From Abelmoschus esculentus (lineage: Eukaryota; Streptophyta; Magnoliopsida; Malvales; Malvaceae), in NCBI GenBank assembly GCA_035048815.1, contig JAUCBN010000049.1:8563501-8627500 (forward strand): a DNA stretch of 64,000 nucleotides, given 5' to 3'. The notes beneath the pieces were generated by a model. That model had not been told where the DNA came from, did no database searches, and saw only the letters and a program-made list of their open reading frames with translations. How positions within the stretch are numbered: position 1 is the first letter of the stretch; every line of letters begins with the position of its first letter. A program made the position numbers and the translations under genes. Positions 13,451 to 26,802 of the stretch are shown piece by piece.

Positions 13451-16400
13451 GAAGTATTATGGACTTTATCCATAATCATGAATAATAAATGAAAGAAAAT
13501 ATAAACAGATTTTCTTTGTGGCGAAAATAATTATGGCGTTGTTGATCCAACTCAATTGAATATTGTTAATTTTTTCATAAACCTTAAAGGGAATAATTCG
13601 TCATTTATTTATTTCCTTTATAATCTTTGAAAGGAATAATTTATCTTTTATTTATTTTGTTTTATGTTAATTTATTTTTATTTATTATTTATTTATATTA
13701 ATTTACATTTATTTATTATTTATTCATGTTAATTTATTTTACATATTATTTATTTATGTTTTATGTTAATTTTCCCTTTAAAAGAATATGATTACTTCCG
13801 AAATAAAATATGCAATAAATTATGATGATTTATGCTTATTAGATAGTGCAAGTACTCATAAAATACTTAAGCATAAGAAATATTTTCCCATTTAAATACA
13901 AGGGAAAATATGAGTACTATATCTCAAAGTAATAAAATATCAATGCTTCGGAAGAGCTCTTGAGAGTTTATCTTTGATAGATAACCGATTTGATATGATG
14001 TGCTATATTTAATATCTTTTTCATTCCCCGAAGTGAATGAAATAAAGCACATATTAAATAGTGCATAAATATGCATATTTTCTCATTTTAAATACAAGGG
14101 AATAATGTGAGTACTATATCCGAAAGTACTAATATCATAGAAGGCTCCGACTAAGCAAATATGTTATTGTCAAATGGAACTTTATTCCATATTTATAGTA
14201 AATTATACTCGTCAAAATCACAAAGAGACTTATTGAGTTTTAAAGATATTTATAGAAATATATTTACAATATTAGTCAAAGGTATGCTGACTATCTCAAT
14301 ATTATGAGTATAACTCAAGGCAATAAGAAAATCTTGACAAAATTACATGCACTGTCATCCATATTGTACTACAAAAGAATTAGTACAAATTGAAGCTTAT
14401 GCTATTGTAAACTAGATGCTTACCAATAATTTTCTTTGGCATGACCGGTTAGGTCATACCGGTTCAATTGTGATGTGAAAATTTGTTGACACTTTCATGT
14501 GGTCATTTATTGAAGAACTAAGATTTTCTTCAAAGTAATATTTCATGTGATACTTGCTATGAAAGCATTCTGATTATTCAATCATCAACAGCTAAGATAG
14601 AGTGTAAATTTATTAATTTTTTGAAACGGATACAAGGTGTTATATGTTGGCTCATACACATTTCTTACAATCCATCTAGATATTTTTACGATTTTAATCG
14701 ATGCACCGACTAGATGATCATATGTATCATTGTTATTAACCCACAACTAGGTTTTTACGAGGCTATTTGCTCAGTTGATAAAATTAAGTGCAAATTTTCT
14801 AAATTATCTTATAAAGATAATCGATCTTGATAATGTTGATGACATATTATTTTATATGTAGTATCACTAATTCGCATCAAGCCAACAAATGATCATAAGT
14901 TCTCCTCATTATAAATGATTTTTGTTCAAGAACTAAATATTTCTCATCTTAGATTTTTTTTGGTGTACAATATATATTCTAATTGCTCTACCACAATGCA
15001 AAAAGATTAGTTTTGTTGGGAATATATATCAGATTTAAATATCTTTAGCTTCTGATAGGAAATTTATTTACAATCCAATTTACTGACTATCATTTTAATG
15101 AATAAGTTTACCTAACATTAGGGGAGAAAATAAATAGTTGGGGAAAGAAATAAGTTGGAATGAATTATTATTTTCTCATTTTGATCCACGTACTACAAAA
15201 TATAAATTATAAGTTCAAAGGATAATTCATATAGCAAATCAATTGTCAGGTGATTTTGCTGACCCTAAAAGAGTGACTAAGTCACGTATACCAGCTATTA
15301 AGGCTCCGAAGTCTTGGAAAGATAAACTCTAGTTGCTAATGATTCTAACTTACGCTTGAAGCGTAGGAGACAAGTAAGTTCCAAAGATAAGAAATCCTCG
15401 AAAAAGAAAAAAAGATATACTTTATGATTGTCTGATCGAGAAATCAATGAATTATGAAAATCTCAAGAAGAGATTAAAAGGTCTATATCAGAGACATTGA
15501 CATGAATTAGGTACCTGATAATAAATATATTTCAATAGATTATGTCATGTCAGGTAATAAGTGAAACTAAAATTAAATCGACGTCGATAATATATTTGCA
15601 TGCAATATAGCACTAGAGATTTTATTTGATGATGTGGATCATGAACCATTATCAATTGGGAATATAAACAAAGAAATGATTGGCCAACGTGAAAGAGGCA
15701 ATTGATGCGAAACTAAAATCTCTATAAAACAGAAGTATTGGGGCCTATAGCCCGTAAATTGAAATGTGTAAAGCTCGAGGATATAAATGAGCCTTTGTGA
15801 GAAACAAAAATTAAAAGGGGAAATCATAAGATATATGCTCATTTGGTTGCACAAGGATTCTCACAAAGACATAAAATTGATTGTGAGGAAAATATATTCC
15901 TCGGTGGTGGATGCAACTACTTTTAGATTTTGATCAGTCTGGCAATAAATAAAATTACTCAGTTTCTACCTAATTGATGTTGTAACATCCTATTTGAATG
16001 AGCCCGTTGATAGTAATATTTACATGAAACTTTCAGAAAGATTTAGATTGTCAAAAGCAGTTAATTCAAGTTCTCGAGAACATTAGTCAATCATATTGAA
16101 TATATCTTTTATAGCTCGAAATAATTTAGGCGTATTTGGTATAATCGCCTCGTTGAATACTTATTAGCATAATGCTATATGAATTATTTAATTTCCCCAA
16201 GCATTTTTACTAAGAGGTTTAGCTCTGAATTTTTATTGTTATGTCTCTTAATATAAACGATCCATTCCACCCTCGAGAAAAGGGTAATGATATTCTTGGT
16301 CTAAAAGCACCATATATACACTATTTGATCTGTGAGTACTAGGAGATCATTACCTTTAAATAATTGTTATGCATGAGGCAAAGCCGAAATATGTGTTTGG

Positions 16401-16903
16401 CTAAACATATCTAGAAGATATGTGAGTTGCTTTCACAAGATAAGATGCAAGCTATCTTGTGTAGTGATAATGCAAAATTTATATCTCAAGGTGTATATAT
16501 TTAATGTGATAAAATGAAACATTTTTTTAAGTTTTGTCCCTCGTGATCTTTAGAAGAATAGTATTCAATGAATCATTTCATGTAATAATTTGAAAGATTT
16601 ATCTACTAGTGCATAATCTACTTCAATATTTGAAGATTGTATTCAATATTGAATTATGAATATTCAAAAATCTAATGTGATATTTTCATGAGGGAGAGTA
16701 AATACATGTTTCACTATTTTTCTCTTAATCGAGGTTTTGTCCCAATGGGTTTTTCTGGTAAGGTTTTTAATGAGGCAACATATTATGCTTATCAAAGATG
16801 TGTGTACTCTTTTTCCTTCACTAAGATTTTTTTTTTCATACAGGTTTTTTATCTTAGTAAGGTTTTAATGAGGCATATTATCTTTATGGATATCCAAGGG
16901 GAG
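13451..16903 (+). pseudogene. Decayed Ty1/copia pol
   Basis: Conceptual translation in shifting plus-strand frames shows copia pol landmarks in the right order. A GAG-pre-integrase motif like LWHDRLGHTGSI lies near 14,435-14,470. The integrase zinc/core start (CYESILII… then FLKRIQGV) is near 14,550-14,645, and further integrase core follows to about 14,830. A reverse transcriptase segment (LVAQGFSQRHKID) is near 15,840-15,885, then VVDATTFRF and YLNEPVDSNIYMK to about 16,030. RNase H remnants (LCSDNAKF) are near 16,455-16,480. Frameshifts and stops separate all of these, so no function remains. The element is much older than the copia at 24.2 kb. The left boundary and 5' LTR are not resolved. 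Confidence 0.75.
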
Positions 16904-17190
16904 TGTTATGAATATCTTTATTTATAGTGGATATCCATATATTAAATAATACTTTAATGTACTTCATTATTAGAGTTTAATTCTCATTAGAATTAGGACT
17001 TTCATCTACTTTATTATTAGAGTTTAATTCCCATTGAAATTAGGACTTTTATCTTATACCTATAAATATAGACTTTTGGAGAAAGCATTGTATAACCTAC
17101 TTTTGAGAATATAATACAAGTCTCTCTCTTTTTATTTCTCATCTTTGTTCATCTATTTTGTTCTTGTTCTTTACTTTATTCACAAAAATA
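16893..17190 (+). mobile_element. PPT and 3' LTR of the decayed copia
   Basis: A purine-rich tract (CCAAGGGGAG) at about 16,894-16,903 is followed by TGTTATGAATATC at 16,904, the usual polypurine tract to LTR junction. A TATA box (CTATAAATATAG) lies near 17,060 and a pyrimidine-rich leader (tctctctcttttt) near 17,120. The LTR probably ends at about 17,187 (…TTCACA). The open frame at 16,688-16,927 just upstream is untranslated element DNA rather than a gene. Confidence 0.6.
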
Positions 17191-18135
17191 ATCTATTAAT
17201 CATGAATACGAATTTAAAAAAACTAAAATCAAATAATTTTCTTAAATAATATTTATAACATAATATATAATTAAAAAATCAAAAACAAATAAAATAATAT
17301 TAGTCAATAACGCTAAACTAAACAATTAAAAATCAAATTATTTACTTACTATAATAAATATAATTTAAAAATTAAAAATTAAATCGTCTTCTTTCTCCCT
17401 CTTCTTTATTTAATCCATTCACAATTTTTTCTACAATTTCTTATTTTTATCTCCTATTTAGCAACTAAAAATTTAAACCCCAAATACTCAACCCATCAAC
17501 CAACTATCCGATCAATAAAAATCTACACTTTCTCTCATTCTCGATGCATGCATTGTTCAAAGTATCATATATTAAAAAATATTTTGAGGGTGTACAATAG
17601 ATTAAAAAAAATCACATCAATTTGAGCCAATTTCTCCTATTTTAAAGTAGTTTCTTCAGTTGGATTGATGAAAATGATGAAGACAATGAAGAGAGTAAAA
17701 ATATTCTTCTTCAAGTGATTACTGAAAATAAAAATTAGGGGTGGAAGATCCAAATGATGTCACCCATTTTCAAGTTGGGGTGATTTTGTTATATTGTTTC
17801 TAACCATGACATATGGACAAGATTGAATGACGCCATGGGTAGATTAATATTTTATTATATATATGTCTCTAGGTAGCCTAAAAGTGTGAGATGGATAGAT
17901 ACCATTTGTACATTTTACACTATGAAATGAGTGGTGAGCAATCCATGTTCTGATGAGTAGTTGCAAAGCTATCACTCATTATTGAATCCTATGGACATAT
18001 ATACAATTATTTTAAGACAAAAATTCTGGAAAAGAATATCTTAAATTTATTCAAAAATATTTTTAATTCACTTGAGTTTCCAAGTGGGATTCATTTTATG
18101 TTAGCTTAATGCATTGTCATTACAGCCTTTTACTT
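17191..18135. other. AT-rich spacer, nothing recognised
   Basis: No gene, inverted repeat or LTR boundary could be supported here. Confidence 0.35.
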
Positions 18136-18710
18136 CTATTTTCTATCCTGTAAAACAAGCTCAATCACCCCAGGCGATGGTTCTTCATAAAATAGCTCCG
18201 CTGTCCCCTGATTTTGAACCATCTTCGTCAATTTATTGGACAACTTTTTTTTTCTCGCCAACGTAAGCAACGTGTCACGTGTCATTATCCTCTTCTTAAA
18301 AATCATGTCTGATAGGATATATAATGTCATCGCTTATATATCCTAAGATCTCCTTTTTTCTTTTTGATGTGAGATTAATGCTCCTCGACCAAGCAAGTCT
18401 CATGTCCTAGCACATAGAACCGTAGACTCACCCCTCAAAATTTTAACCATGGTTACACTATCCAGATCAAGTTTGATTCCACAATACCCCAGCTTCTAAG
18501 GTTGCAAAGGCCATCATAAGCCGCCCACAATTCGGCCGAAAGCAATGAACACGAAACAATTTTTCGACCAAAAACTAGCGATCTAATCGTCATTCTCAGG
18601 ACGAATAACCCCCGATGAAAGCCATCCATCTTGCCCCCGACAGCGCATCAACTTTCCCCAATCAATATTAACCCTCAAAATGTGTTTTATTTTGGGTTGT
18701 CGTAATTAGG
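18136..18710 (-). pseudogene. LINE-type RNase H remnant
   Basis: On the minus strand, 18,420-18,700 translates to an RNase H-like (RVT_3) segment containing LSAELWAAYDGLCNLRSWG, the conserved 'AELWA…DGL' helix of the RNase H found at the end of plant L1-type LINEs. About 100-250 bp further on, the open frame 18,136-18,330 ends EEPSPGVIELVLQD, like the C-terminal tail ('…PPP.…LL..D') of the same domain. The frames are not continuous. No upstream reverse transcriptase is visible, so this is a 3' fragment of a dead element. An alternative is a processed copy of an RNase H-like host gene. Confidence 0.5.
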
Positions 18711-18720
18711 ACCGTTCTGA

Positions 18721-19273
18721 AAATGGTTTGTAAGAGTAGCGATCCAAAATTACATTTTATTCGGGATTCATTGTTTATAAATGTTTAATATTTTAATTAA
18801 ATATATTTAGTTAAATATATTAATTTAATATTTTTTTATTTGCTCCAATTTTTTAATACTTATCATTAGAGGTGAATTGTTATTTTTTTAATGTTTATTG
18901 TTAGTATGTGTTTATTTTTTTAATTCTTTCTACTAGTTTTTTTTTTCTTCAATAAGTCTACCTTTAAAATTTATTTTTTAATACTTATTTTTATGAGTCT
19001 AAATTTTTTCTAATATTTATTATAGATCATCTTTTCCTAATACTTATTATTAAAGATCTATTTTTAAAATATATTTTTTTCAATACTTTTTAATAAATAC
19101 ATACTATAAAAAAATTAATTTTTTATTATATATTATTAGAGTTAAATTTTTTAATATTTTTATTAAAAGCCTGATTTTAAATTTTTATTTTTAATATTTA
19201 TTATAAAGAGTTTAACTTTTAAATTTACACATAAATCACTAAAATCTCAGCAATAATTATGATCGTAATAACC
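18721..19273. other. AT-rich spacer, nothing recognised
   Basis: This is a very T-rich stretch with repeated 'aatacttatt' words and no coding signal. Confidence 0.35.
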
Positions 19274-19788
19274 TGTTTTTTAGACATAAAGATAATTTTA
19301 ATCCTTAATGTTTATAAATTTTATCATTTTGGTCCTTATTTTTTTTGGATAAATTTAGCCCTTAACCTATATCATTTTGATAAATAACTTGACCGTTAAA
19401 AATTTAACAATGATGACATGTCATATGCATATGATAATATATTTTAAATAATATGACATCTAACCTATCAAATATATATATATATATGAAATATAATTTT
19501 ATTCTAATATAAAATATAAAAAAATTCAAATTCAAATAAAATATTAAAAATAACTAATTCTAAAATAAAATACTACTAAATATTCTCACCCCTAACTGTG
19601 ATAAAATCAAAATCCTACTTTTAAAAAATTAATTAATTTCGAACTGTGTTCATATTTTTTAAGATAGGACTTTGATTCTGTCGTAGTTAGGGTCGAGAAT
19701 GTTTAGTAGCCTTTTATTTTAGAATTTATTAATTTTTAATATTTTATTTAAATTTTAATTGTTTTATATTTTATATTAGAGTAAAATT

Positions 19789-19819
<31 letters not shown>

Positions 19820-20041
19820 TTGATAGGTTAGATGTTATGTCATTTAAAATATATTATCACATACATATGACATGTCATCATCGTTAAAGTTTTATCAGTC
19901 CAATTATCATGGTAGTTAAAAAATAAGTTATTTGTCAAAACGATATAAGTTAAAGGCTAAATTTATCCCAAAAAAGAATAAGGGCCAAAACGATAAAAAT
20001 TATAAACGTTAACATTAAAATTATCTTTATGTATTTTTTTT
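19274..20041. mobile_element. Fold-back element with about 360-bp inverted arms
   Basis: The left arm, 19,274-19,632, and the right arm, about 19,652-20,041, are reverse complements over nearly their whole length. The left arm has 'gacataaagataatttta', '(tt)tggtccttatttttttt' and 'gatgacatgtcatatgcat' in order, and the right arm has their complements in reverse order. A (TA)n tract lies mid-arm on both sides. The central loop is only about 20 bp. There is no coding capacity. Such elements are usually non-autonomous DNA transposons; I could not fix a TSD. A transcript would form one very long hairpin. Confidence 0.75.
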
Positions 20042-21995
20042 AATATAAATTATTATTTCAAAAGGGGCGGGAATGTCCTACACAGCATAACATGGGCAGT
20101 GCACAATAAAGAACAATAGGAATTCGACAATTCATCCAAAGTTTGAATGACGTGTCTAGCGTCATCACTCATCACCAATGGCGAAGGACTTCTTTGCTTT
20201 GCAGCTTCGTTTATTGGCCTAAAAGTCAACACTTTTCTCAAAGCGTGTCCATCGTTAGGTCCACACGTTACTCTTTCACAAAGTTCTTTTTATATTATTA
20301 TTTGGCGGATTTTAATCCGTATGTTGCGTTCCACAACACAATCCTAAAATGTCTTTTATTACACAATAATTAATCCACTTGGATTAATACAAAATTAATA
20401 CAAAATAATAAATGAATCCAAATCTAATTGTTAAGTTTAAATTTAAACTTTGCAGATATATATGAAGTATTCAAAGATTAATTTACCTAGTTTTAAAATT
20501 AATAGGGTAATTAAACCTAAAAAATTAGGAGAAATGAAACTTATCAAAATCTTTCGGGACCTAGGATAGAATTAAACCTAAAGAAATTGGTGTCAAGGTC
20601 CCTACGATACGAGGTGCCCAGAGCAATGAAATGTGTAAAACCAGAGTCCAGCACAGCCTCTACATCTGCCTAATGTGAAGAATATGGCATAGAATTTGTT
20701 TGGTGTGGCTCCCCACCTAATCTTCTTAACTACTAATACATCCCTTGATTAGATGAAATCTCGTTTATAATATCAAAATTCGAATTATTAATTTTATTTA
20801 AAGAATTTAATTTTTTTTTATTCCACACTAATTACCGAAATCTTATGTCTCCGCTGTCTCTAAACAAGATTGAAGCCAACAAAATTTTATTGAGGCTAAA
20901 ATTATGAAAACAATGTTTTTCGAGGGATTTTCAATGTCATTAGGTTAGCTTATAAATTTATTATGTATTAAGGGACTTAATTTCATATTTTTTTCGTTCT
21001 TAGGTCAATATTTATGTTTGTCTTTGACTTTATCATTTTTAGAATTAATCTAGATCAGATTTTTATTAAAATATGATTATTATTTTATAATTAATAAAAT
21101 ATATATTTTTTAAAATATTTTAATAAAAAAATATTATTAGATTATCCTTTTGATTAATAAAAAATTAAATATTAAATACCTAAAAGTTAAATATTTTTAA
21201 TTTTTTTACCTAAAATGATATTTTTTATGTTTTAAATTTTAATAAATATTATACATGCACATAACTATTTATATTTATATAATTTCCATAAATATTTAAT
21301 TTAATTTTTCTTTTAAATCTCTTTAAGATTACAACCTATCTGGTATTTGTCAAAAATTAGGAAGCAGTGCGTGGCTTCACCCGAGTCAAAATTACACATG
21401 CTTATTGCAAAAATCAAATTTGAATTTATAAAATCTAAATTTTGATATTAAATAGTTAATATTGATAAATATATGTATTTTTATATAGTGGATATAGTTT
21501 GCTACATCTAGTTCTAATTAATTAAGGATTAAGTATGCTTTGAATTGATTAAGATTAAGCTTGAGTATTAAAAAATGAAAATAAAAAAAAATAAAGGATT
21601 GATTTGGAAAATTTTCTTTTATATTGACAATAAATATTTATGTAAGCCATTATTAGCATTTTTCTTTTTTTTTTAACCAAAAAATTTATATATTTATTAT
21701 TGCATATGGATTTTTGCATGAAATATCTCGAATTGTTTTTATATTTTCGAATGAATAAAATTAGTAAAATTATTTTCATATAATTTTTAAATATTTTTAA
21801 TAAAATTAAAGTGATTATAAGATAATATTATTTAATATATATATATATTCAAAACAAGTACGCCTATCGGATAAAATAATTTAAATCTAAGCCTTTTATG
21901 ATAAACAATAATAAAAATATTTTTTTTATGAAAAAGACAATAACTTCAATTAGAAAGACAATTTATGTTTTCCTAATAAATCATCTCTAGGAAAA
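20042..21995. other. AT-rich intergenic DNA
   Basis: No gene is supported. Overlapping short frames at 20,053-20,373 on both strands share the same bases and have no recognisable domain. The rest is AT-rich spacer. Confidence 0.4.
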
Positions 21996-22258
21996 GAGAA
22001 ATTATATTATGGGTAAGTCCCACCATATGTCCATGGGACCAACCACTAAAAATCATCCATATCATCAGTTTTGTCATGTCATATATTTTTTCAAAGTGAA
22101 TCTTCCCTTGAAAAAACCGTTTTTAAAATGAATTAACAGTAAATATGAGTGAAGATTCACTTAGAAAAATATAACATGGAAATAATGATGAGATGAATGA
22201 TTTTTAGTGGTTGGTCCCATAGATGACGTGATGGGACTTACCTATGATATAATTTCTC
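21996..22258. mobile_element. MULE-type MITE, copy 1
   Basis: This is a 263-bp element with terminal inverted repeats (GAGAAATTATATTATGGGT… and …CCTATGATATAATTTCTC). It is flanked by a perfect 9-bp duplication CTAGGAAAA at 21,987-21,995 and 22,259-22,267. The TIR similarity continues about 50 bp inward ('aagtccca', 'ccatgggaccaacca'). There is no coding capacity. A 9-bp TSD points to Mutator-type mobilisation. A second copy is at 37,889. Confidence 0.85.
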
Positions 22259-22556
22259 CTAGGAAAAAATAAAATTCCAAAAATTAGCGGCTAAAATTAA
22301 AAAGGTCCTCTACCTTGAAAAAAATTCTTTGTATACATATTTTTTTTTTAAATCTTATACTAAAAAATTAAATTTTATGTTCTAACCTTAATTTTTAAAT
22401 CATAAATTATAAATTATAAGCTCTAAACATTAATATATGTAAAAATATAAAAAAAATGTTAAATTATTTCTGTTCCCGTATATTAATTTAAAAATATCTA
22501 ATATAAAATTGATAAATCGTACGTATTTTACTCATCACCAGGTTTATGTTCATAAT

Positions 22557-23067
22557 TAGGGGTTTGCATTATTCGATTTTAATCGAATCGAAATTACTTT
22601 GGTTAATTCGATCGGTTAATTTTTGGTAAATTAGGTTAACGATTATTTTTTTTAAATTCGATATCGATTAATTCAGTTCGAAAACGATTAATTATCCTAA
22701 TTAACCGATTAACAGAAAGTATTATATATTAAATATTATATATTTTATCTTTAGACATTTAATTTTTAAAAATTTATAAAATGTCAATTAAACTTTTTTA
22801 TATTATAAAATGGTCACTAAATTTTTATTAAATTAGCATAAAATGAAAGTTTAGTGACTAAAAAATATTTTAGCATAATTTAGTGACTTATTATGTAATT
22901 TAACCAAAATTTAAAATAAATTTCGATTAATTCGACTAATTAACCGAAATAATTTCAGTTCAGTTAATTCAGTTAAAGATAATTCGGTTTAATTAACGGT
23001 TAAGATTTTAAAATTTTTGGTTAATTCGATTCGGTCACCGACCAAATTAACCGAATGCATATCCTTA
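22557..23067. mobile_element. hAT-type MITE with TTCGGTTAATT repeats
   Basis: This 511-bp element starts TAGGGGTTTGCATTATTCG and ends ACCGAATGCATATCCTTA. The ends form an imperfect TIR (TAGGGGTTTGCATT / AATGCATATCCTTA). The flanks TTCATAAT (22,549-22,556) and TTCAAAAT (23,068-23,075) match at 7 of 8 positions, the TSD length of hAT elements. Subterminal 'ggttaattcg' words recur on both arms in inverted orientation. It is non-coding. Confidence 0.7.
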
Positions 23068-24160
23068 TTCAAAATATACAAAGAATCGACGGTTACTTGT
23101 ACCATAGAGCATAATGGAATACTAGAGTAAAACCCTTAAAATTACCGAGCTATATTTATGGCGTGAACTAGGGATATAAAAACAGTTACTCAGATGGGTT
23201 TCAAGTCGGGTACTGTTAGGTCGGGTAAAATCGGATATAGGTCATTTCAGGTTAATTTGATATTTTGACTCGATTAGGTTTGGGTACGGGTCCATTTCAG
23301 GTTAGGTCTATTTCAGGTCGGTTCTATTTCAGGTCGGGTTCATTTCAGGTCGGGTCTATTTTAGGTCGGGTTTAAACGGTTCGGGTCCAAATCAGATAAT
23401 TGACAGGTTCATTTCAAGTCGGGTAGATTTCAAGTGGGTTCATTTCAGTTCGGTTGCATTTCAGGTCGGGTTCATTTCAGTCGGTTTTATTTCAGTTCGA
23501 ATTAATTCAGGTTTTAAGTTCATATTAATTAAAATTATTAAGTTTGAGTTTGGTAAAAAAAGTAATTAAGTAAATAACCGATAGACTTTGGGTTGAATGG
23601 TTAATTATTCATTTCAAATTAAGTATTTAATATCTAACGTCTTTAACTAGCATGAATCTTATTAAAAATAAATATTACGCACTAGACTAAACAAAAATAT
23701 TATCAAATGATTCAAATCTTAAAAATTGGGCTAAATTACAAAAATTAAAAATTAATAAGGAATAAACATTGGACCGAAAAGAATAAAATTTTAAATTAAA
23801 AAGGATAAATATTAATAAAATAAAATATCATTTTATTAAAAACACTAAACTAATTTAGAAAAATAAATAGTAGTTAATCTGAAATAAAAATAACATTGTA
23901 AGGACTAAATTGCAAATTTTATAAATTAATAATAGTTATTTTCGGTGAAAATTTTAATTTTAATGTACTCTAATACATTATAATTTATATATATACAATA
24001 TAATTTAATACATTTCAAAAATAGAAATATGAAATTTATATTATATATGAAATATATTTTATATATGAAATTTTATACTAAATATAGAATGCATTCTATA
24101 CATGAAATTTATATTATATATGAAATATATTCTATATAGAATTTATATTATATATGATAT

Positions 24161-25228
24161 TGTAGAACTAATGTTTTGATATAATAATTGAAAAATAGTT
24201 TTGGACTAATTTGAAAAGATATCAAAAATGGTTCTTATGTCCAAACTACTTGAAAATATATTTAACATGTTTTTGAGAGTTTCTAAATGTGTTTTAAATG
24301 ATTTAAAGAAACCAAAGAAGGGTTTTTAACCCAGGTATTTCGATACACCTTCAAGGTGTTTCGATACCTGTTCTTCAATGACATGTTTTCAAAGGCAAAA
24401 TCACAGTGGTATCGATACTGGTATCGATACCTTTTCACCACTATGATGTTTGGTTTCGATACCGGTTTCTAATCACCCCCAACGGTCATAAACGATTTTA
24501 TGAAAATCCCCAACGGCTAGGAGCGGTATCGATACTGGTATAGATACTTGTTCTTATTGCAGGTTCAACGGCTATTTCCCAAAGAGGGTGTTTCGATACC
24601 AATCTCAGGGGTATCGATACCGCCTGCACCAGAAGAAGAAATATGCCTTGAAATCAGCTCCAAACGGCTCCAAAACATCTCCAACGACTATAAACGGCTA
24701 GATCATGATTTGGGATGATAAAAGGAAGCCTCAAGCATCAAGAGAAGACCAATGCTTCATTGTAAACAACATTATGATTCAAGAATTGTCTTAGAGCTTA
24801 ATTCTCATATTTTTGGGTAGACAACACTTGTGAGCTTAATTGTCAATATATGCTCAAGTGTAATTAGGAATTGGGTGAGTGCTTAGATTGTAAACATTAG
24901 CCTTGTTAGAAGGATTAAACAAGTTTGCTAAGTTTTCTTTGTTTGAGTGAATTCCCAAAGTTCGGGTTGTGAACTTTGGATGCTTGGTTCGGTTTTGGAT
25001 CAAGGTTTGTAAGGTTATCCCTTTAGCCTCAAAAGGTTGAATTCTTAGTGAATTGTGGAAATCCTTAGTGGGAAGCTAAGGTAGTGGATGTAGGTGCTTA
25101 TTCGAAGGCCGAACCACTCTAAAATCATTGTGTTATTTTTGCTTCCACAACAAACACCCGAATTGTCACTTCTCCACCACTTGGCAAGAGTTTAATCGGT
25201 TATTCATCGAGCCACATCAAGCCCAACA
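24161..25228 (+). repeat. 5' LTR of the gag-only copia
   Basis: The 1068-bp LTR has TG…CA ends. It contains several 'gtatcgatac' palindromes (24,409-24,418; 24,421-24,430; 24,526-24,535; 24,611-24,620). It is followed two bases later by the primer site. Confidence 0.92.
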
Positions 25229-25230
25229 AT

Positions 25231-25242
25231 TGGTATCAGAGC
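25231..25242 (+). other. Primer binding site, initiator tRNA-Met
   Basis: TGGTATCAGAGC is the complement of the 3' end of plant initiator tRNA-Met and stands 2 bases after the 5' LTR, the canonical position for minus-strand primer binding in copia elements. Confidence 0.93.
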
Positions 25243-25320
25243 GAGGTTCAATCGAGAAGGATTAACAACCTTTTGAGAAGATCCGCTGAGCTCGACCAAT
25301 TATCGATCAACCGACAACTC

Positions 25321-26802
25321 ATGGCGCAATCCATTGACAAGCCACCTTTCTTTGACGGGTCCAACTACTCCCAATGGAAGATAAGGATGAAGTATTTCAT
25401 CAACTCAAGAGACTACAAGCTATGGGATATAGTGGAAGACGGACCATTTGTGCCAAAGGGAACAAAGGCGGAATGGAGCATGGAAGATCGCAAGAAGATG
25501 GTGCTTAATTCCAAAGCTTTGCACATTCTTGTTTGTGCATTCCATCCAAGCATCTATGAGAAGATACCTTCTTGTGAAAGTGCCAAGGAAGTTTGGGACA
25601 AGCTCGAAGTCACATACGAGGGTACTAACGACGTAAGGGAGACCAAAATTGGACTCCTCAACCAAGAGTATGAGAACTTCAAGATGAATCCAGAAGAGGA
25701 CATAGCAAAGAAGTTCGATCGATTCTCCACCATCACTAATGGTCTTAGAGGATATGGAGAGATCATTCCGTAGGAGAAGCTTGTTCGTAAGCTCATTTAT
25801 TCCCTTCTCGAGTCATGGGACTCAAAAAGGACCGCCATCATCGAAGCAAAGAATTTGAAAACTCTCAAGCTTGATGAACTCATGGGGTCACTCCTCACAC
25901 ATCAAATTATGATGAAAGGAAGAGAAGAGGAGAAGAAGAAGGAAGAGATTAGATTGATGGGGAAGAAGAAGATTCAAGAGCTTGGTGTAAATGTCAACAT
26001 CATTGCTCTCAAATCCTCCAAGTGCATCCACCTTGAAGATTCAAGTGAGGAGGATAGTGAAGGAGATGAAGAGCTTGCCCAACTCTTCATAGACTTCGAT
26101 CGATTCGTGAGGAACAAAAGTAAGAAATCCTCAAAGCACGAATCAAAGAAGAAGATGAAGGAATCCCATAAGTCTATCATGAGGGGATCATCTTCAAAGA
26201 AACAAGCATATGTGGCTACTTGGAGTGATGGGGACTCCACCGAAAATGAAGAAGCCAACCTATGCTTGATGGCCCTTAATGAGGGGGAGGTAACTTCTAA
26301 CTCTCAAACTTTAAATTCTTATTCATTGGATGATTTGCAAGAATCTTATGATAAATTGGTTTTTGATTTCAAAATTACAATTTTAAAGAAAAAGAAATTG
26401 ATTTCAAAGTTGAAAATTGAAAATGATTTACTTTTGAAAACCAATTTGAAGTTTGAAGCAAAAATGAGAGATTTTGAACTTAAAGTTTGTGATTTACAAA
26501 ATTTGCTTCTAACGATGGAAAAAGATCATCAAATTGCTTTAGATGATCTTAAGAAAGAAAAAGATTTGATTTCCAAAGAGCTTAAAAAGAAAAATGGTTT
26601 GGGAAAATCAAATTTTTACATGAAACAATCTAGTGCCCCTAGATTTGTGAATGGAAAATGTTTTAGAAGTATTTGGGTCCCAAAAGGACTAATTACTTCA
26701 ACTAAAAAGGATGAAATTGAAAAATGGATTCCTAAGGGGACTAAATTATGTGCTACTAATGTTAAAGGATCCAAAGAAATTTGGATACCAAAAATTACTT
26801 GA
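25321..26802 (+). pseudogene. copia gag with one in-frame stop
   Basis: This is the capsid/nucleocapsid protein of the copia element. I start it at the ATG at 25,321 (MAQSIDKPPFFDGSNYSQWK), the usual copia gag N-terminus; the frame is also open upstream to 25,273 without an ATG. The gag (UBN2/DUF4219-type) core spans about residues 1-190, with WKIRMKYF, LHILVCAFHP, KEVWDKLEV and LLESWDSKRT. A lysine/glutamate-rich middle and a long coiled-coil-like part (about 26,330-26,600) follow, and the end is KEIWIPKIT before the stop at 26,800. One TAG at 25,771-25,773 interrupts the otherwise continuous 494-codon frame. I see no CCHC zinc knuckle, unlike the related gag at 63.0 kb (CYECKKLGH). The stop falls about where that relative continues towards protease. 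Confidence 0.88.

Noticed and set aside
16688..16927. 79-codon open frame just before the copia 3' LTR
   Set aside because: It crosses the PPT and LTR start of the decayed copia and is non-coding element DNA.
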